64,000 nucleotides of DNA from Lachnospiraceae bacterium UBA7205 (GTDB taxonomy: Bacteria; Bacillota; Clostridia; Lachnospirales; Lachnospiraceae): NCBI GenBank assembly GCA_002490665.1, contig DKUL01000075.1, positions 3,866-67,865 of the forward strand, read 5' to 3'. The position numbers were made by a program, and so were the translations under genes. Under the pieces are notes generated by a model, which saw only the letters and a program-made list of their open reading frames with translations, had not been told where the DNA came from and ran no database searches. Of the stretch, positions 25,501 to 34,521 are shown in pieces (the stretch's first letter is position 1; each line of letters starts with the position of its first letter).

Positions 25501-28500
25501 TATTTTCATCTATAAACACTTCAAACGAATCCTGTTCATGTGCATACTCAGCAGTATCGTCCAGTGCACTGTCCGTCACATCCGCAAGCACATACAGATA
25601 CTGATCGTCCCACAAGAGCCTTGCGGAAGCGGAAGCCTTCGCGGAATCCTTCCTTACATAGAGCCGCACCTCCTTTGCCGCATCCCACACTGCTTCCTTT
25701 TCACCATCCACTGTAATGAGACCATTGCCGACTCTGCCAATGGACATATAGGGCTTGGTGACTGCCGAAGCATAGTATTTACTGCTTGTTTCCTGGTTCA
25801 TGGTCATGTCATTAAAGGCATGGTTCTTCCCATTATCCGAAACGACCACATCCATGCGAAAATCTGCCGCCGGCACAAGCTCTCGTGGAACCGTAAGCTC
25901 CGCCACATAGCCGCCCTCCCGCTCCTGACTGTCTGCCCTTGTCTTTACGACAGATGTGACTGACGCAGACTTGTCCCAGTCTATATACAGTCTGACTGCA
26001 TCGTTTGCGTCATCCGTCGTATCAGAGACAGTCACCTGCACTTTTAATTCTGTATCCGTCCAGACAGGAACAAACTGCGCATCAATACCCTGAATTTCAT
26101 AAATTTTTCCGTTTTCATACGGATTGTCCCCTGATGCCTGCAGCACTGTGACACTGCGGATGTACGGCTCTAACTTTTCAGCATTTACAAACGCATAGAA
26201 GGAAGGCTTTGCCTTATAATCGTCATCAAAAAGCAATGGAACCTGTCTCTTGCTTCCGTCCGCTCCGCCCCCGACGTCGCTGCCCTCCTGGAGCCATGAA
26301 TTTCCGTCTATCACACCCCATATCGTTATTCCGTTGACATCAATGCCGTCCATCGCGTCAACCTCACGCATGACATCATAGATTTCCTTATACCGGTATG
26401 CCTGCTTTGTATATTCATTCTGGAGCGTGTCATCGGTTCCGTCAAAATCATCGCTTGCCTTGAGGTCAAGCTCTGTAAGCTGTACCTTGCCGACAATCTT
26501 TCCATACCTTACCGCCGCATCCCGGAGCTGACTGGCTGTCGGGGAAGAAACCGTATGGTGCGACTGCATTCCCATCGCGGATATCCTTGTCGGAAGCTCT
26601 TCATCCTCTTCATGGGATTTTACTTCCTTTAACAGCTTTTCAATGCCAGGCACTTTCTTTTTCACGCACTCATTGTAATCATTATAATAAAGCTCGATGT
26701 CTGACGGGGCATAGTAGTTGGCGTAGCGGAATGCATTGACAATAAAATCCTCGCTCTTGTATACCCGCCACCAGCTTGATTTCTCGTTTTCATTTCTGTA
26801 CGTGCCCGTGTCATCGCTGACTGCCTCATTTACGACGTCCCATCCGTAAAACATTCCTTTGTAAGGACTGCTTTCTCCTGTAAAATGCTCAAGAACCGTC
26901 TTAATGTACCACTCCTGGCGTGCGTCCATGACATCAGGGGCAGCATCGGGTTTGTTAATGTCCCAGTCTTCACGGAAAAACCATTCCGGTGCCTGTGAAT
27001 GCCATACCAGGACGTGTCCCCTGACTTTGATGACGTTGTCCGGATGCCCTGTATTCCATTCCTTGAGCGCATCCAGTATCTTTTCTGCCCTGCTGTAGTC
27101 AAGTGTCGGAACCTTATAGTCTTTCATCTCCGTGCCGTCTGCACGCGTCCATGTAATCGTCTCAAATCCCGGAGCCGAGTTATTGCTGTCATGGTAGTCA
27201 AACAGGGCGTCCATCTTCAGCTCATTCTCAAACGTAACGGCATTGAAATGTTTCTGTACCAAGTCCATCAGCGGTTTATCCGCCAAATCCGATACCGTAA
27301 GTAATGCACCCGTGTAGGCATCCGAACCGATTCCATCTTCACCGGAAACCGTATCCTTCAGATCCGGGATATCCCACTCAATCTCCTTGACAGGTTTCTT
27401 GACTTCATGGATGGTGACACCAGTGACATAATATCTTCCTTTAACACAATCGCCGTTTCCATAGTTTGTCCCCTGTTCCAGAATCCTGATGACAAGCTCT
27501 TCTGCCTCCCCCTCAAATTTGGGGTTGAAGCTTCCCTCGAATTTTACCCACTCTCCTGCCGGAATCTTCTTGACGCATCCACTGTCCAGTATCCCTGAAT
27601 CATGGAAATCCCAATAAGTAGGTGTGCCATCAACCCTCACATATGGCAAAAAGCTGACTTCCCTCTGTTCAGGAGGCGCATCCTTGTAGTCATCAGCATC
27701 CAGCATGGCATAGAAAGAATACTCATAAGACTTGCCTGATTGAATCACTGCTGTCATATCCTGTGCAAAGCAGTCATAACTGCTTGTCCTGTTTTCAATC
27801 ACACCGTATGAAGTAACCTCGTCAAAGACTGCCTCGTCTGCTTTCGCTGCTTTTATGTCTGCACTCCCCTTTGACGCCCCCCATACAGATAAATCAGACT
27901 CTGCAAAATACGGATTCTTTACCAGATTATCGCCGTACTCGATATCTCCCTTGTCAATGGCTGCCACACGCAGGTCGTCAATGCAGAAGGAAAGGCCGTC
28001 CGAACCCAAAAACTCAATCTTTACCTGTTCATGCTTATCATGTGCCGGTATCCGAAACGTTCCGCTTATCTGCTTCCACTGATTTGATTCAAGTATCGCC
28101 TCGCTGTCCGGATTTACTTCAGCCATTCTTGAGGAAGCCCAGTCTTCACTGGCACTGGTAACCTGGAACCGGACCTCCCCACTCTCTGTCCCCTCCGACA
28201 GCCTGGCAAAATAGGTATATTCATATGTTACCTCCGGCTTTATGATTCCCGCAATATTGGTATGGCAAATCTGTGTCCCGCTCTTTTTGCCCGCATCCGG
28301 ACTTACCGCCAGATAATAATCACCACATTCCTCTGACGGCCTGCCGCTTTCGCCATAACTCTCACGTGCAATGTTTGTCTGTCCCCATGATAAGTCATTC
28401 CACCAGGCAAGATTTCCGTCACTGAGGTTCTCAAAGCTTGGATTATAGTCTTTCAGGATACTGTCCCGAATCTGCCGGTCACTCTCCAATGCGATGCATT

Positions 28501-28933
28501 CTTCTTCCGTTTCATCCTCTGCTGCCGTTTCTGTCTCTTCCCCTGTTGCCGTTTCCGTCTCTTCTGTCATTTCTTCGCTGACGCTGCTTTCTTCTGTTGT
28601 GCTCTCCCCGCCTGTACGTTCTTCGCCTGTGTCCTCCTCGCTTGCACGCTCCTGCGTTGTATTTTCCGGACCGCTTTCCTCCGTTGTCCTTTCTTCGGCT
28701 GTGCTTTCCTCAGCAGTGTGTTCTTCCGCACTGTCCTTGTCCATATCCATGTCCGTCTCCGGTTTTGACCCTTCTTCTGCGTTTTCCTCAGAAACATCCG
28801 ACTTACCTTCCTCCGAAAGTTCTGTTTTCCCGGAAATCTCAGAAGCATTTGCTGTCACCGGATTCACACTTCCCACAAGCAGCACGCCTGAAAGAATCAA
28901 CGCCATGATTCTTTTGTTCTTGTTCCTTAGCAT
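22514..28933 (-). CDS. Giant modular secreted GH10 endo-xylanase
   Basis: 2139 residues, ATG with AAGGAGG 5 nt upstream. A signal peptide (1-30) is followed by a Glu/Thr-rich low-complexity linker (about 35-150). Two CBM22/CBM4-like modules follow (about 155-325 and 335-512; for example FENLSDGNLAWWNDLSWGQT and NLVKNPYFAESDLSVWG). The GH10 domain (about 525-920) has HVLVWHSQAPEWFF, the acid/base Glu703 in WDVVNEAV and the nucleophile Glu821 in QLTELDL. Next come two CBM9-like modules (about 930-1055 and 1060-1247), four FIVAR three-helix modules (about 1260-1535) and seven Ig-like repeats of about 80 residues with the 'YTG...P.V.V..G...L..G.DYTV.Y' pattern (about 1540-2120). No LPXTG motif or S-layer domain closes the protein. 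It should cut xylan outside the cell and hold on to it by several modules. It is transcribed separately from the xylan operon. Confidence 0.95.
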   Translation of the reverse strand: MLRNKNKRIMALILSGVLLVGSVNPVTANASEISGKTELSEEGKSDVSEENAEEGSKPETDMDMDKDSAEEHTAEESTAEERTTEESGPENTTQERASEEDTGEERTGGESTTEESSVSEEMTEETETATGEETETAAEDETEEECIALESDRQIRDSILKDYNPSFENLSDGNLAWWNDLSWGQTNIARESYGESGRPSEECGDYYLAVSPDAGKKSGTQICHTNIAGIIKPEVTYEYTYFARLSEGTESGEVRFQVTSASEDWASSRMAEVNPDSEAILESNQWKQISGTFRIPAHDKHEQVKIEFLGSDGLSFCIDDLRVAAIDKGDIEYGDNLVKNPYFAESDLSVWGASKGSADIKAAKADEAVFDEVTSYGVIENRTSSYDCFAQDMTAVIQSGKSYEYSFYAMLDADDYKDAPPEQREVSFLPYVRVDGTPTYWDFHDSGILDSGCVKKIPAGEWVKFEGSFNPKFEGEAEELVIRILEQGTNYGNGDCVKGRYYVTGVTIHEVKKPVKEIEWDIPDLKDTVSGEDGIGSDAYTGALLTVSDLADKPLMDLVQKHFNAVTFENELKMDALFDYHDSNNSAPGFETITWTRADGTEMKDYKVPTLDYSRAEKILDALKEWNTGHPDNVIKVRGHVLVWHSQAPEWFFREDWDINKPDAAPDVMDARQEWYIKTVLEHFTGESSPYKGMFYGWDVVNEAVSDDTGTYRNENEKSSWWRVYKSEDFIVNAFRYANYYAPSDIELYYNDYNECVKKKVPGIEKLLKEVKSHEEDEELPTRISAMGMQSHHTVSSPTASQLRDAAVRYGKIVGKVQLTELDLKASDDFDGTDDTLQNEYTKQAYRYKEIYDVMREVDAMDGIDVNGITIWGVIDGNSWLQEGSDVGGGADGSKRQVPLLFDDDYKAKPSFYAFVNAEKLEPYIRSVTVLQASGDNPYENGKIYEIQGIDAQFVPVWTDTELKVQVTVSDTTDDANDAVRLYIDWDKSASVTSVVKTRADSQEREGGYVAELTVPRELVPAADFRMDVVVSDNGKNHAFNDMTMNQETSSKYYASAVTKPYMSIGRVGNGLITVDGEKEAVWDAAKEVRLYVRKDSAKASASARLLWDDQYLYVLADVTDSALDDTAEYAHEQDSFEVFIDENNHKTDSYEEDDTQYRISYQNIRSFNGPKYSEENIESATAVTENGYLVEAAFRWTDITPAPGDKIGIDLQINDAEGGKRIGTVSWYDESGRGWESPGVFGTAALGGLVSTPEPDVREELDSLIGECVQFLKDAKEEDYTPETWKIFTEALDAAKIVKEDANAAPETVKQACETLKQAKEGLLPFTVTKDSLKSLIDACDALEQESYSGESWKAFAGALQEAKDIWEKPDASQEEMNSAYKALVEARTALKPNTPEEKELRNLTAECGTLEKDAYTEESWIPFAKALDEARAVLANPVPSQEEVQKALDALKKAKAELQKKGESAPVNKDQLLELIGKCGNLNPNDYTKDSWDACKKALEDARAVSENAAATQEEIQNAAARLSEALSQLREREGLWAFDIDDIIYTGKALKPQVTVYDGRTLLAPGRDYTVTYKKNTKPTENAEVIIKGKGNYSGSITKHFRIVPKNLADDDIVIPNLYVKAPKAGKSVTAAPVVTRNGKKLNKKDFTVDAVKDWTGAKVERVTGPGTYTVAVKGVDANGYTGIREIQMVVLNSSQVLMSAVKVTGIQNKEYTGEKIIPEFTVKYGQNTLVPNQDYQVICDAAEVGAATAVIKGIGETYVGEKTVTFKITGIALKAKDVTLESAVNLSYTGSAITPAVKIAGAEQDRDFTVAYDKNVQAGTASVTVKGIGKYTGTVKKTFRIAPFDIRNNPEGKLSYNTTDIKAPYRKGGSKLDAADLGAVFNGRNLVEGVDYTMAYSGNRKLGAATFKIIGKGNFKGTTAPVSFTVTQQDIASLTNIIISDVTKKNAKKYGNVNLTIRDFDGKALKKGTDYTVAYTKQDGTTPIEGTPGVGDVIRATIKGTNCYTGTACADFRIIEDSVDISRAKVKVEPQSYTGKEIILSEINPDTGKQQIFVTMKTGGAEKALREGTDYEILTNGYSKNIFKGTGKMTIRGINGYGGIKTVSFRINARQMEHVEWYDNLYQRTKSWFRERFNN

Positions 28934-29087
28934 ACAAACCTCCTTGACCTTACAACAGGTATACCAATTAATAATTTACCTTTACATTTTAAAGAAAAAT
29001 GCACCTTTCTGTAACCTGTCAAACTAAAGGTTATGCCTATCATTTTTATGGAAAAACCGGGAAACAGACCATCTTTCTTCCTGCACA

Positions 29088-29136
29088 AAAAAGTCATGCC
29101 CGGCATCATACAGCGATGACACCTGGCATGACTTTT
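29088..29136. terminator. Strong bidirectional terminator after uxuB
   Basis: AAAAAGTCATGCC (29088-29100) and GGCATGACTTTTT (29124-29136) form a perfect 13-bp stem with a T run on either strand. It closes the 17-kb xylan operon 8 bp past the uxuB stop and insulates the xylanase gene downstream. Confidence 0.9.
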
Positions 29137-29143
29137 TATTCAT

Positions 29144-30748
29144 TTATTCCAATCCGTCCAGCGTTCTTTGGACTGCACCTGTCCCTGCTATCAGTTCCTG
29201 AAAATATCCGCAGACTTTTTCTGCAAGACCCGCTTCATAGAGGTTCACACCGAATATCTGCGCATTTTCCATAACCGGCTTCAGCACAGCCTCCACGTCC
29301 CTGTCTCCAAGCCGGATTTTCTGCATCTGCGGACACAGCGTCTCCAGCATCGGGTCCGGACTTAACGCAAACGGCGCCCCCTTATCGTCCACTGCCATCA
29401 GATAGCGCAGCCACCCGGCATACACAAGCGGTATCACCTGCAAATCTTCTACCTTCAGACCTTCATCCGCCCCATATGCCCTGATGGTTTCCCCGAAACG
29501 GATTGGCAGTTTCTGCGAGGTATCCGTCGCGATTCTCTGCGGCGTGTCCGGCAGAAACGGATTGGGCAGCCGAACCTTTAACACCGTGTCAAGAAACGCC
29601 TTCGGGTCAAGTATTTCCGGATTGACTACGACAGGAAGCCCTTCCTGATATCCTACCCGCTCCACCAGCCGGACAAGCGCCTCGTCCTTCATCTCATCGG
29701 CAATTTTCCGGTACCCGAGCAGACAGCCAAAAACCGCAAGGCAGGTATGCAGGGGATTCAGGCAAGTGCATACTTTCATTTTCTCAACCTTGTCCACTGT
29801 TTCACGTTCCGTAAACAGGACTCCGCCATCCTCCAGACGAGGCCTTCCATTTGGAAAGCTGTCCTCAATCACAAGGTATCCTGTCTCCTCCGCGTTGACA
29901 AAGGGCGCCGCATACGTATTTCGCGACGTGACGGCAGCGCCGCATTCCTCCACGCCGTCCTTCTCCAGAATATCTCTCACGGCATCATCCGGTCTGGGCG
30001 TAATCTTGTCAATCATGCTCCATGGAAAGGTAACCTTTCCGGAATCAATATATTCCGGAAATCCCGCATCTGCCTTTTTGTTTTCCGCCCATGCCTTCGC
30101 GAAGGCCAGGACAGCCGCGTGCAGCCTGTCCCCATTGTGGGCGCAGTTGTCTGTGCTGACCATTGCAGCCGGTTTTTCGCCTGCACAAAACCGCGCATGG
30201 AGCAGCGCTGCCACCTTTCCCATATAGCTTGCAGGTTTTTCCGGGCCATTGGCAAAATCAGCCATCACCTCCGGCAGATATTCCCCTTTTGCGTCCGTCA
30301 GGCAGTATCCCTTTTCCGTAATCGTAAAAGTAATCATCTGTAAGGAATCCTTTGTAAAAATCTCCTTTAATCTTGTGTATGCTGCGGGGTTGCCCGAATC
30401 CAGCGGCAATGCCTCCGCAACACTTCCGATTACCTCCTTGTCAACCGTTCCGTCCGCCTTTAACGTCACGGCAATTCCCAGATTGTCATGCGTCGCATAG
30501 ACCCGATCTATGATTTCATAGTCAAATCCCTCCGCAACGATAATCCCCCTGTCAAGCCTGCCATCGTTCAGCATTCTCTGCGCAATGGCCGCATGAAACG
30601 CACGGAATAAATTTCCGGCTCCAAAATGAACCCAGAGCGGGTTCTCCTGTGTGGCTTTTTTCATCTGTACAATGTCATATTGTGGAAGCCGGTATCCCTT
30701 TGCCTCCCACGGGTTCCTGTCCGCAATTCCCTGCAAATCTATTTTCAT
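29144..30748 (-). CDS. uxuB: D-mannonate oxidoreductase / fructuronate reductase
   Basis: 534 residues from the ATG at 30748 (GAGG 8 nt upstream; the ATG 18 bp earlier has none). It belongs to the long-chain mannitol dehydrogenase family: WVHFGAGNLFRAFHAA is the NAD-binding loop near residue 40, SMIDKITPRP the conserved motif near the middle, and the C-terminal domain contains the 'CLNPLHTCLAVFGCLLGYRKI' region with the catalytic-site Asn and His. It reduces D-fructuronate to D-mannonate in the cytoplasm. The gene follows uxuA by 24 bp and is the last of the operon. In this context it handles glucuronate released from xylan by the GH115 enzyme. A uronate isomerase (uxaC), needed to make fructuronate, is not in the window. 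Confidence 0.94.
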   Translation of the reverse strand: MKIDLQGIADRNPWEAKGYRLPQYDIVQMKKATQENPLWVHFGAGNLFRAFHAAIAQRMLNDGRLDRGIIVAEGFDYEIIDRVYATHDNLGIAVTLKADGTVDKEVIGSVAEALPLDSGNPAAYTRLKEIFTKDSLQMITFTITEKGYCLTDAKGEYLPEVMADFANGPEKPASYMGKVAALLHARFCAGEKPAAMVSTDNCAHNGDRLHAAVLAFAKAWAENKKADAGFPEYIDSGKVTFPWSMIDKITPRPDDAVRDILEKDGVEECGAAVTSRNTYAAPFVNAEETGYLVIEDSFPNGRPRLEDGGVLFTERETVDKVEKMKVCTCLNPLHTCLAVFGCLLGYRKIADEMKDEALVRLVERVGYQEGLPVVVNPEILDPKAFLDTVLKVRLPNPFLPDTPQRIATDTSQKLPIRFGETIRAYGADEGLKVEDLQVIPLVYAGWLRYLMAVDDKGAPFALSPDPMLETLCPQMQKIRLGDRDVEAVLKPVMENAQIFGVNLYEAGLAEKVCGYFQELIAGTGAVQRTLDGLE

Positions 30749-30772
30749 ATTCCGCACCTCATTCATTGGGTT

Positions 30773-31852
30773 TTATTGCCGTTTTCCATCTTCCGATTTT
30801 CGGATTGCCTCCCACAGGCCATTCAGGTATGCAGCGCCGAGCGCGCGGTCATAAAGCCCATATCCAGGCATTGCCGTCTCCCCCCATATCATGCGTCCGT
30901 GGTCTGGCCTGACAGGTCCGTTAAATCCTGTCTCGTACAGCGCCTTCATAATCTCGTACATGTCAAAATCGCCGTCCTCTGACAAATGTGCCGCCTCCTC
31001 GAAATCCGTCGGTGAGCGGAACTTTAAATTGCGCACATGCGCAAAATGGATTCTGCCTTTCAGCGCGCGTATCATATCCGGCAAATCATTTTCCCTGTTT
31101 GTGCCATATGAGCCGGAACAGAACGTGACCCCGTTATGCGGATTGTCAACCATCTTCATCATGCGCAGGATATTCTTCTTGTTGATGATAATGCGCGGAA
31201 GCCCAAACACGCTCCATGCAGGGTCGTCCGGATGGATTGCCATGTTGATGTCATACCTGTCGCATACCGGCATGATTTTTTCCAGAAAATACTTCAGGTT
31301 GTCGAATAATTTTTCATCATCCACTTCCCTGTACAGTTCAAACAGTTCCCTTACCTGTGCCATTCTCTCCGGCTCCCATCCGGGCATGATGCTTCCATTG
31401 GCATCACCAGATATGGATGCAAACATTTTTTCAGGCTCCAATGCATCAACCGCTTCCTGCGTGTAGGCAAGCACGGTGGAGCCGTCCGTTCGCTTTCTGG
31501 CAAGCTCCGTCCTTGTCCAGTCAAAAACAGGCATAAAGTTATAGCACACCAGATGAATCCCTTCTTTTCCCAGATTCTCCAGGGTCTCTATGTAATTTGC
31601 AATATATGTTTCCCGCTCAGGCAGTCCTGCCTTGATTGCCTCGTGTACATTCACACTCTCGATTCCGGCAATGTGCAGGCCGGATGCTTCCACCTCGCCG
31701 GCGAGCCGGCGGATTTTCTCCCGCTCCCACACTTCGCCTGCCTTCGCGCCATACAATGTCGTAATCACGCCTGTCACGCCGGGTATCTGCCGAATCTGGC
31801 CTAACGTAACCGTATCAAACGCTGAACCATACCATCTCAATGTCATTTCCAT
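30773..31852 (-). CDS. uxuA: Mannonate dehydratase
   Basis: 359 residues, the normal length for UxuA; ATG with GAGGAGA 8 nt upstream. The opening MEMTLRWYGSAFDTVTLGQIRQIPGVTGVITTLY is typical, as are GIHLVCYNFMPVFDWTRTEL, the metal-site region NMAIHPDDPAWSVFGLPRI and the end RPDHGRMIWGE..MPGYGLYDRALG. It dehydrates D-mannonate to 2-keto-3-deoxy-D-gluconate in the cytoplasm. It lies between the GH8 gene and uxuB, with 23-24 bp gaps, so the glucuronate branch is part of the xylan operon. Confidence 0.96.
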   Translation of the reverse strand: MEMTLRWYGSAFDTVTLGQIRQIPGVTGVITTLYGAKAGEVWEREKIRRLAGEVEASGLHIAGIESVNVHEAIKAGLPERETYIANYIETLENLGKEGIHLVCYNFMPVFDWTRTELARKRTDGSTVLAYTQEAVDALEPEKMFASISGDANGSIMPGWEPERMAQVRELFELYREVDDEKLFDNLKYFLEKIMPVCDRYDINMAIHPDDPAWSVFGLPRIIINKKNILRMMKMVDNPHNGVTFCSGSYGTNRENDLPDMIRALKGRIHFAHVRNLKFRSPTDFEEAAHLSEDGDFDMYEIMKALYETGFNGPVRPDHGRMIWGETAMPGYGLYDRALGAAYLNGLWEAIRKSEDGKRQ

Positions 31853-31875
31853 CTTCTGATTCTCCTCATAAAATA

Positions 31876-33009
31876 TTACTGCCAGATTCTGTAATTTCCG
31901 CTAAGCGCCAGAAACGCAAAGAAATACAGGCAATTGTCATAATATCTTCTGTCCCCTGTGCGCATGGGCAGTTTCCAGAACCGTTCCACCCACTCCCTGC
32001 TGCTGTCTGTGCGTGCCGCGAGTACCGACGCTGCTGTCGCTGCCAGAATGGCTGTCGGATGAAGTGCGTGTTCCCCCGCTATCCTTCCATCCACCTCATA
32101 GATATGGTATGTATTCCTGCGGCAGTCCTCAAGCAGAAACTCCTGTATTGCCTGTGCCGCATGGCACTGCCCCTCGTCTTTTCCAAACCACTCGTAGTCG
32201 AGCCCGATGTTTGCCACCGTGCGGTAGGAGTCACTGTAAAACCAGTCGTGCCGCTCATCCGTCCATGGCAGCCTCCTGTGCATCGGGCTTCCGTCAAACT
32301 CAGCATATTCTGCCGAGAAACCGGTTTTGGCATGGCACGCATTCTTAAGATATCTGCGGCTCTCAAGCGCTGCCCTGTCCCAGAATGAACGGTCCTCCTC
32401 GTAAGCCCACAGTGCAAAAAGCTCATAAAAATGTGGCAGGTGATAGGACGGGTCTGTAAAGTCACTGCCAGGGACAAATAAAATCTGATGGTTGTCCCTG
32501 TTCCACATCGGGACGCCTGCCCTGCCGTTTTCCCCTTTGTGCAGACATGCCCGCAAAATCTCCTTTGCCTCATGGGAATAATTGAAAATTCCGTCCCTGT
32601 CCCCCCATCTGTGCGCCGCAAAAAACAGCGCCATTGCAAAAAATTCCTCGCCGTCCGGCGCAGGACCGTCTGCATTCTTCGTCCCGTCCGTCGCGCACGA
32701 CCATGCAAAATAGCCTTCATTTTCCCCATCCTGCATCCACATATAAGTCTTTGCCCATTTCCATAGCCGGTCAAACTCCTCGTGCATGTCCAGCTGCACA
32801 CAAATCATCATTCCATACGACATTCCTTCCGTGCGTGCATCATTGTTCCCAGTATCCATAATATACGCCATGTCATCCCCTGCAGGATAATAGACACGCA
32901 CATCCTCCGCCCCATAAAAGAACGCATCACGAATTTCCACAAGCCGCTTTTCAACCTGCCCCGGCTCAATGCCAATTTCCACAAATACATTGCGGTACTG
33001 TCTCTCCAT
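31876..33009 (-). CDS. GH8 reducing-end xylose-releasing exo-oligoxylanase (Rex-like)
   Basis: 377 residues, ATG with GGAGGG 8 nt upstream and no signal peptide, so it is cytoplasmic. The acid catalyst motif is NNDARTEGMSYGMM with Glu61, and the base is in the YSDSYRTVANIG motif (Asp260). The aromatic-rich YMWMQDGENEGYFAWSC and EEFFAMALFFAAHRWGD segments match the Rex subgroup of GH8. These enzymes remove xylose one unit at a time from the reducing end of imported xylo-oligosaccharides. They complement non-reducing-end beta-xylosidases such as the GH3 and GH43 enzymes of the same operon. Confidence 0.92.
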   Translation of the reverse strand: MERQYRNVFVEIGIEPGQVEKRLVEIRDAFFYGAEDVRVYYPAGDDMAYIMDTGNNDARTEGMSYGMMICVQLDMHEEFDRLWKWAKTYMWMQDGENEGYFAWSCATDGTKNADGPAPDGEEFFAMALFFAAHRWGDRDGIFNYSHEAKEILRACLHKGENGRAGVPMWNRDNHQILFVPGSDFTDPSYHLPHFYELFALWAYEEDRSFWDRAALESRRYLKNACHAKTGFSAEYAEFDGSPMHRRLPWTDERHDWFYSDSYRTVANIGLDYEWFGKDEGQCHAAQAIQEFLLEDCRRNTYHIYEVDGRIAGEHALHPTAILAATAASVLAARTDSSREWVERFWKLPMRTGDRRYYDNCLYFFAFLALSGNYRIWQ

Positions 33010-33068
33010 ACCAGCTTCCCTCCATACTACTATATCGTATCAATTCAGTCTTTTTTCCTGCACGCTTC

Positions 33069-34517
33069 CTATCCTTCTGCCGAAAACTCCCATGTGTATA
33101 CTTCGTATCCCTCTCCCATGAATACAAAATAGAGGTCATGAATGCCGTCCGGACATTTCCGCACTGCTGCCGAACAGACTGTAAGGATGTCCGTACTTGC
33201 AGGAAGCAGTTCCACAAGGCACATTTCTTCCCCGCTCAGGCTGTCCAGAAATACCCTGACACAGCCTGATTTGCTCCCGCGCACAGACACCTCCAGCGTC
33301 CTTGCCTTTCTGTCTCCGAAGTCGACATTGCTGACTTCAATCCAGCATCCGTCTGATATCCCCGTAACAATCATATCGCCGGAACCGCAGCGCAGTGCGC
33401 ACTCCCCATACTGTGTCGTCATGATTCCGCCCATCGCAGTCATTGTGACCGCCTTGTTGGTACGGTATGGGTCAAACGCCTTAATCGGCGGCACGCCTTC
33501 CCTCGTTGCCTGTATTTTTCCAATGCTTCCGTTTTCATCAATCTGTACGGCATCAATTCCCGTACACCTGTAATTTTGCAGCACACCCATCCTCTCCTCG
33601 AGAATCCTTGTGTGATAGGACATATACCACCTGCCATGAAAACGGAACATGCAATGATGGTTATTTCCCTCCAGGCCGAAAAAAAAGTCAGGGTTTTTTA
33701 AGACGGAACCAGTCAGCGTGAATGGTCCCATCGGGTGGTCGCCTGTCATGACCATAATCTCTCCCCTGCCAAATCCAAGCTCCGCCTCCTTCTCCTCCGG
33801 TACGGAAAAGTTGGAGCAGTAGGAATAGTAATACCTGCCGTTTATCTTATTGATACCGGAATCCTCATACAGATAGGGTACGTCGGCAATCACAGCCGGC
33901 TCCCCCTGAATACTTATCATATCCCTGCCAAGCCTTGCCACCCTTGCCGTCCCTGGGTTTGCAGCCTTGCCGGGATCCGGGATTCCCCCTCCGAAATAAA
34001 TATACGCCTCACCGTCGTCATCCACCAGTACCGCCGGATCAAAAAGCCATGTGACCGCGCCGCAGGTTGGTGTCTGTCTGGAAATCAGCGGTTTTTGAAG
34101 AACATCCGCAAAAGGTCCGACAGGGCTGTCCCCCTCCAGCACCGCAATCCCGTCCCCGCCGTTTGCAAAGTACAGGAAAAACTTCATTTTTCCGTCAATC
34201 TCTTTACAAACAGCCGCCGGCGCCCATGAATTCCTGCTCCACCGCGCTGCGCCCTTGCTGCCCGCCGCATACACCGTTCCATGGTCTGTCCAGTTTACCA
34301 GATCCTCGGAGGATATGACACTGATGGTATCAATCTGGGAATATACATTTTCGGTGATTTGTCCGTTTTCATTTCGGATGAATGTGTCCCCTGTCATATA
34401 TAGATAAACCCTGTCCCCATATACAAGCGCATACGGATCTGCCCCGAACCGCTGTGTCATGACCGGGTTGTGTTCCCCCTGCCTTTTATAGCCTGTCTTT
34501 AATGTAAAATGATGCAT
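33069..34517 (-). CDS. GH43 arabinofuranosidase/xylosidase with C-terminal CBM6
   Basis: 482 residues. The ATG at 34517 has GGAGG 10 nt upstream; earlier starts overlap the preceding gene. The GH43 five-bladed propeller spans about 1-330, with HNPVMTQRFGADPYALVYGDR at the start (general base Asp in ADPYAL) and CGAVTWLFDPAVLVDDDGEAYIYFGGG carrying the second conserved Asp. The later segment LEGNNHHCMFRFHGRWYMSYHTR is typical of arabinoxylan arabinofuranohydrolases. The C-terminal about 125 residues, with GCWIEVSNVDFGDRKARTLEV, fit a CBM6 fold. No signal peptide is present, so it probably trims arabinose or xylose from imported oligosaccharides. The exact linkage cleaved is uncertain. Confidence 0.87.
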   Translation of the reverse strand: MHHFTLKTGYKRQGEHNPVMTQRFGADPYALVYGDRVYLYMTGDTFIRNENGQITENVYSQIDTISVISSEDLVNWTDHGTVYAAGSKGAARWSRNSWAPAAVCKEIDGKMKFFLYFANGGDGIAVLEGDSPVGPFADVLQKPLISRQTPTCGAVTWLFDPAVLVDDDGEAYIYFGGGIPDPGKAANPGTARVARLGRDMISIQGEPAVIADVPYLYEDSGINKINGRYYYSYCSNFSVPEEKEAELGFGRGEIMVMTGDHPMGPFTLTGSVLKNPDFFFGLEGNNHHCMFRFHGRWYMSYHTRILEERMGVLQNYRCTGIDAVQIDENGSIGKIQATREGVPPIKAFDPYRTNKAVTMTAMGGIMTTQYGECALRCGSGDMIVTGISDGCWIEVSNVDFGDRKARTLEVSVRGSKSGCVRVFLDSLSGEEMCLVELLPASTDILTVCSAAVRKCPDGIHDLYFVFMGEGYEVYTWEFSAEG

Positions 34518-34521
34518 CTTC

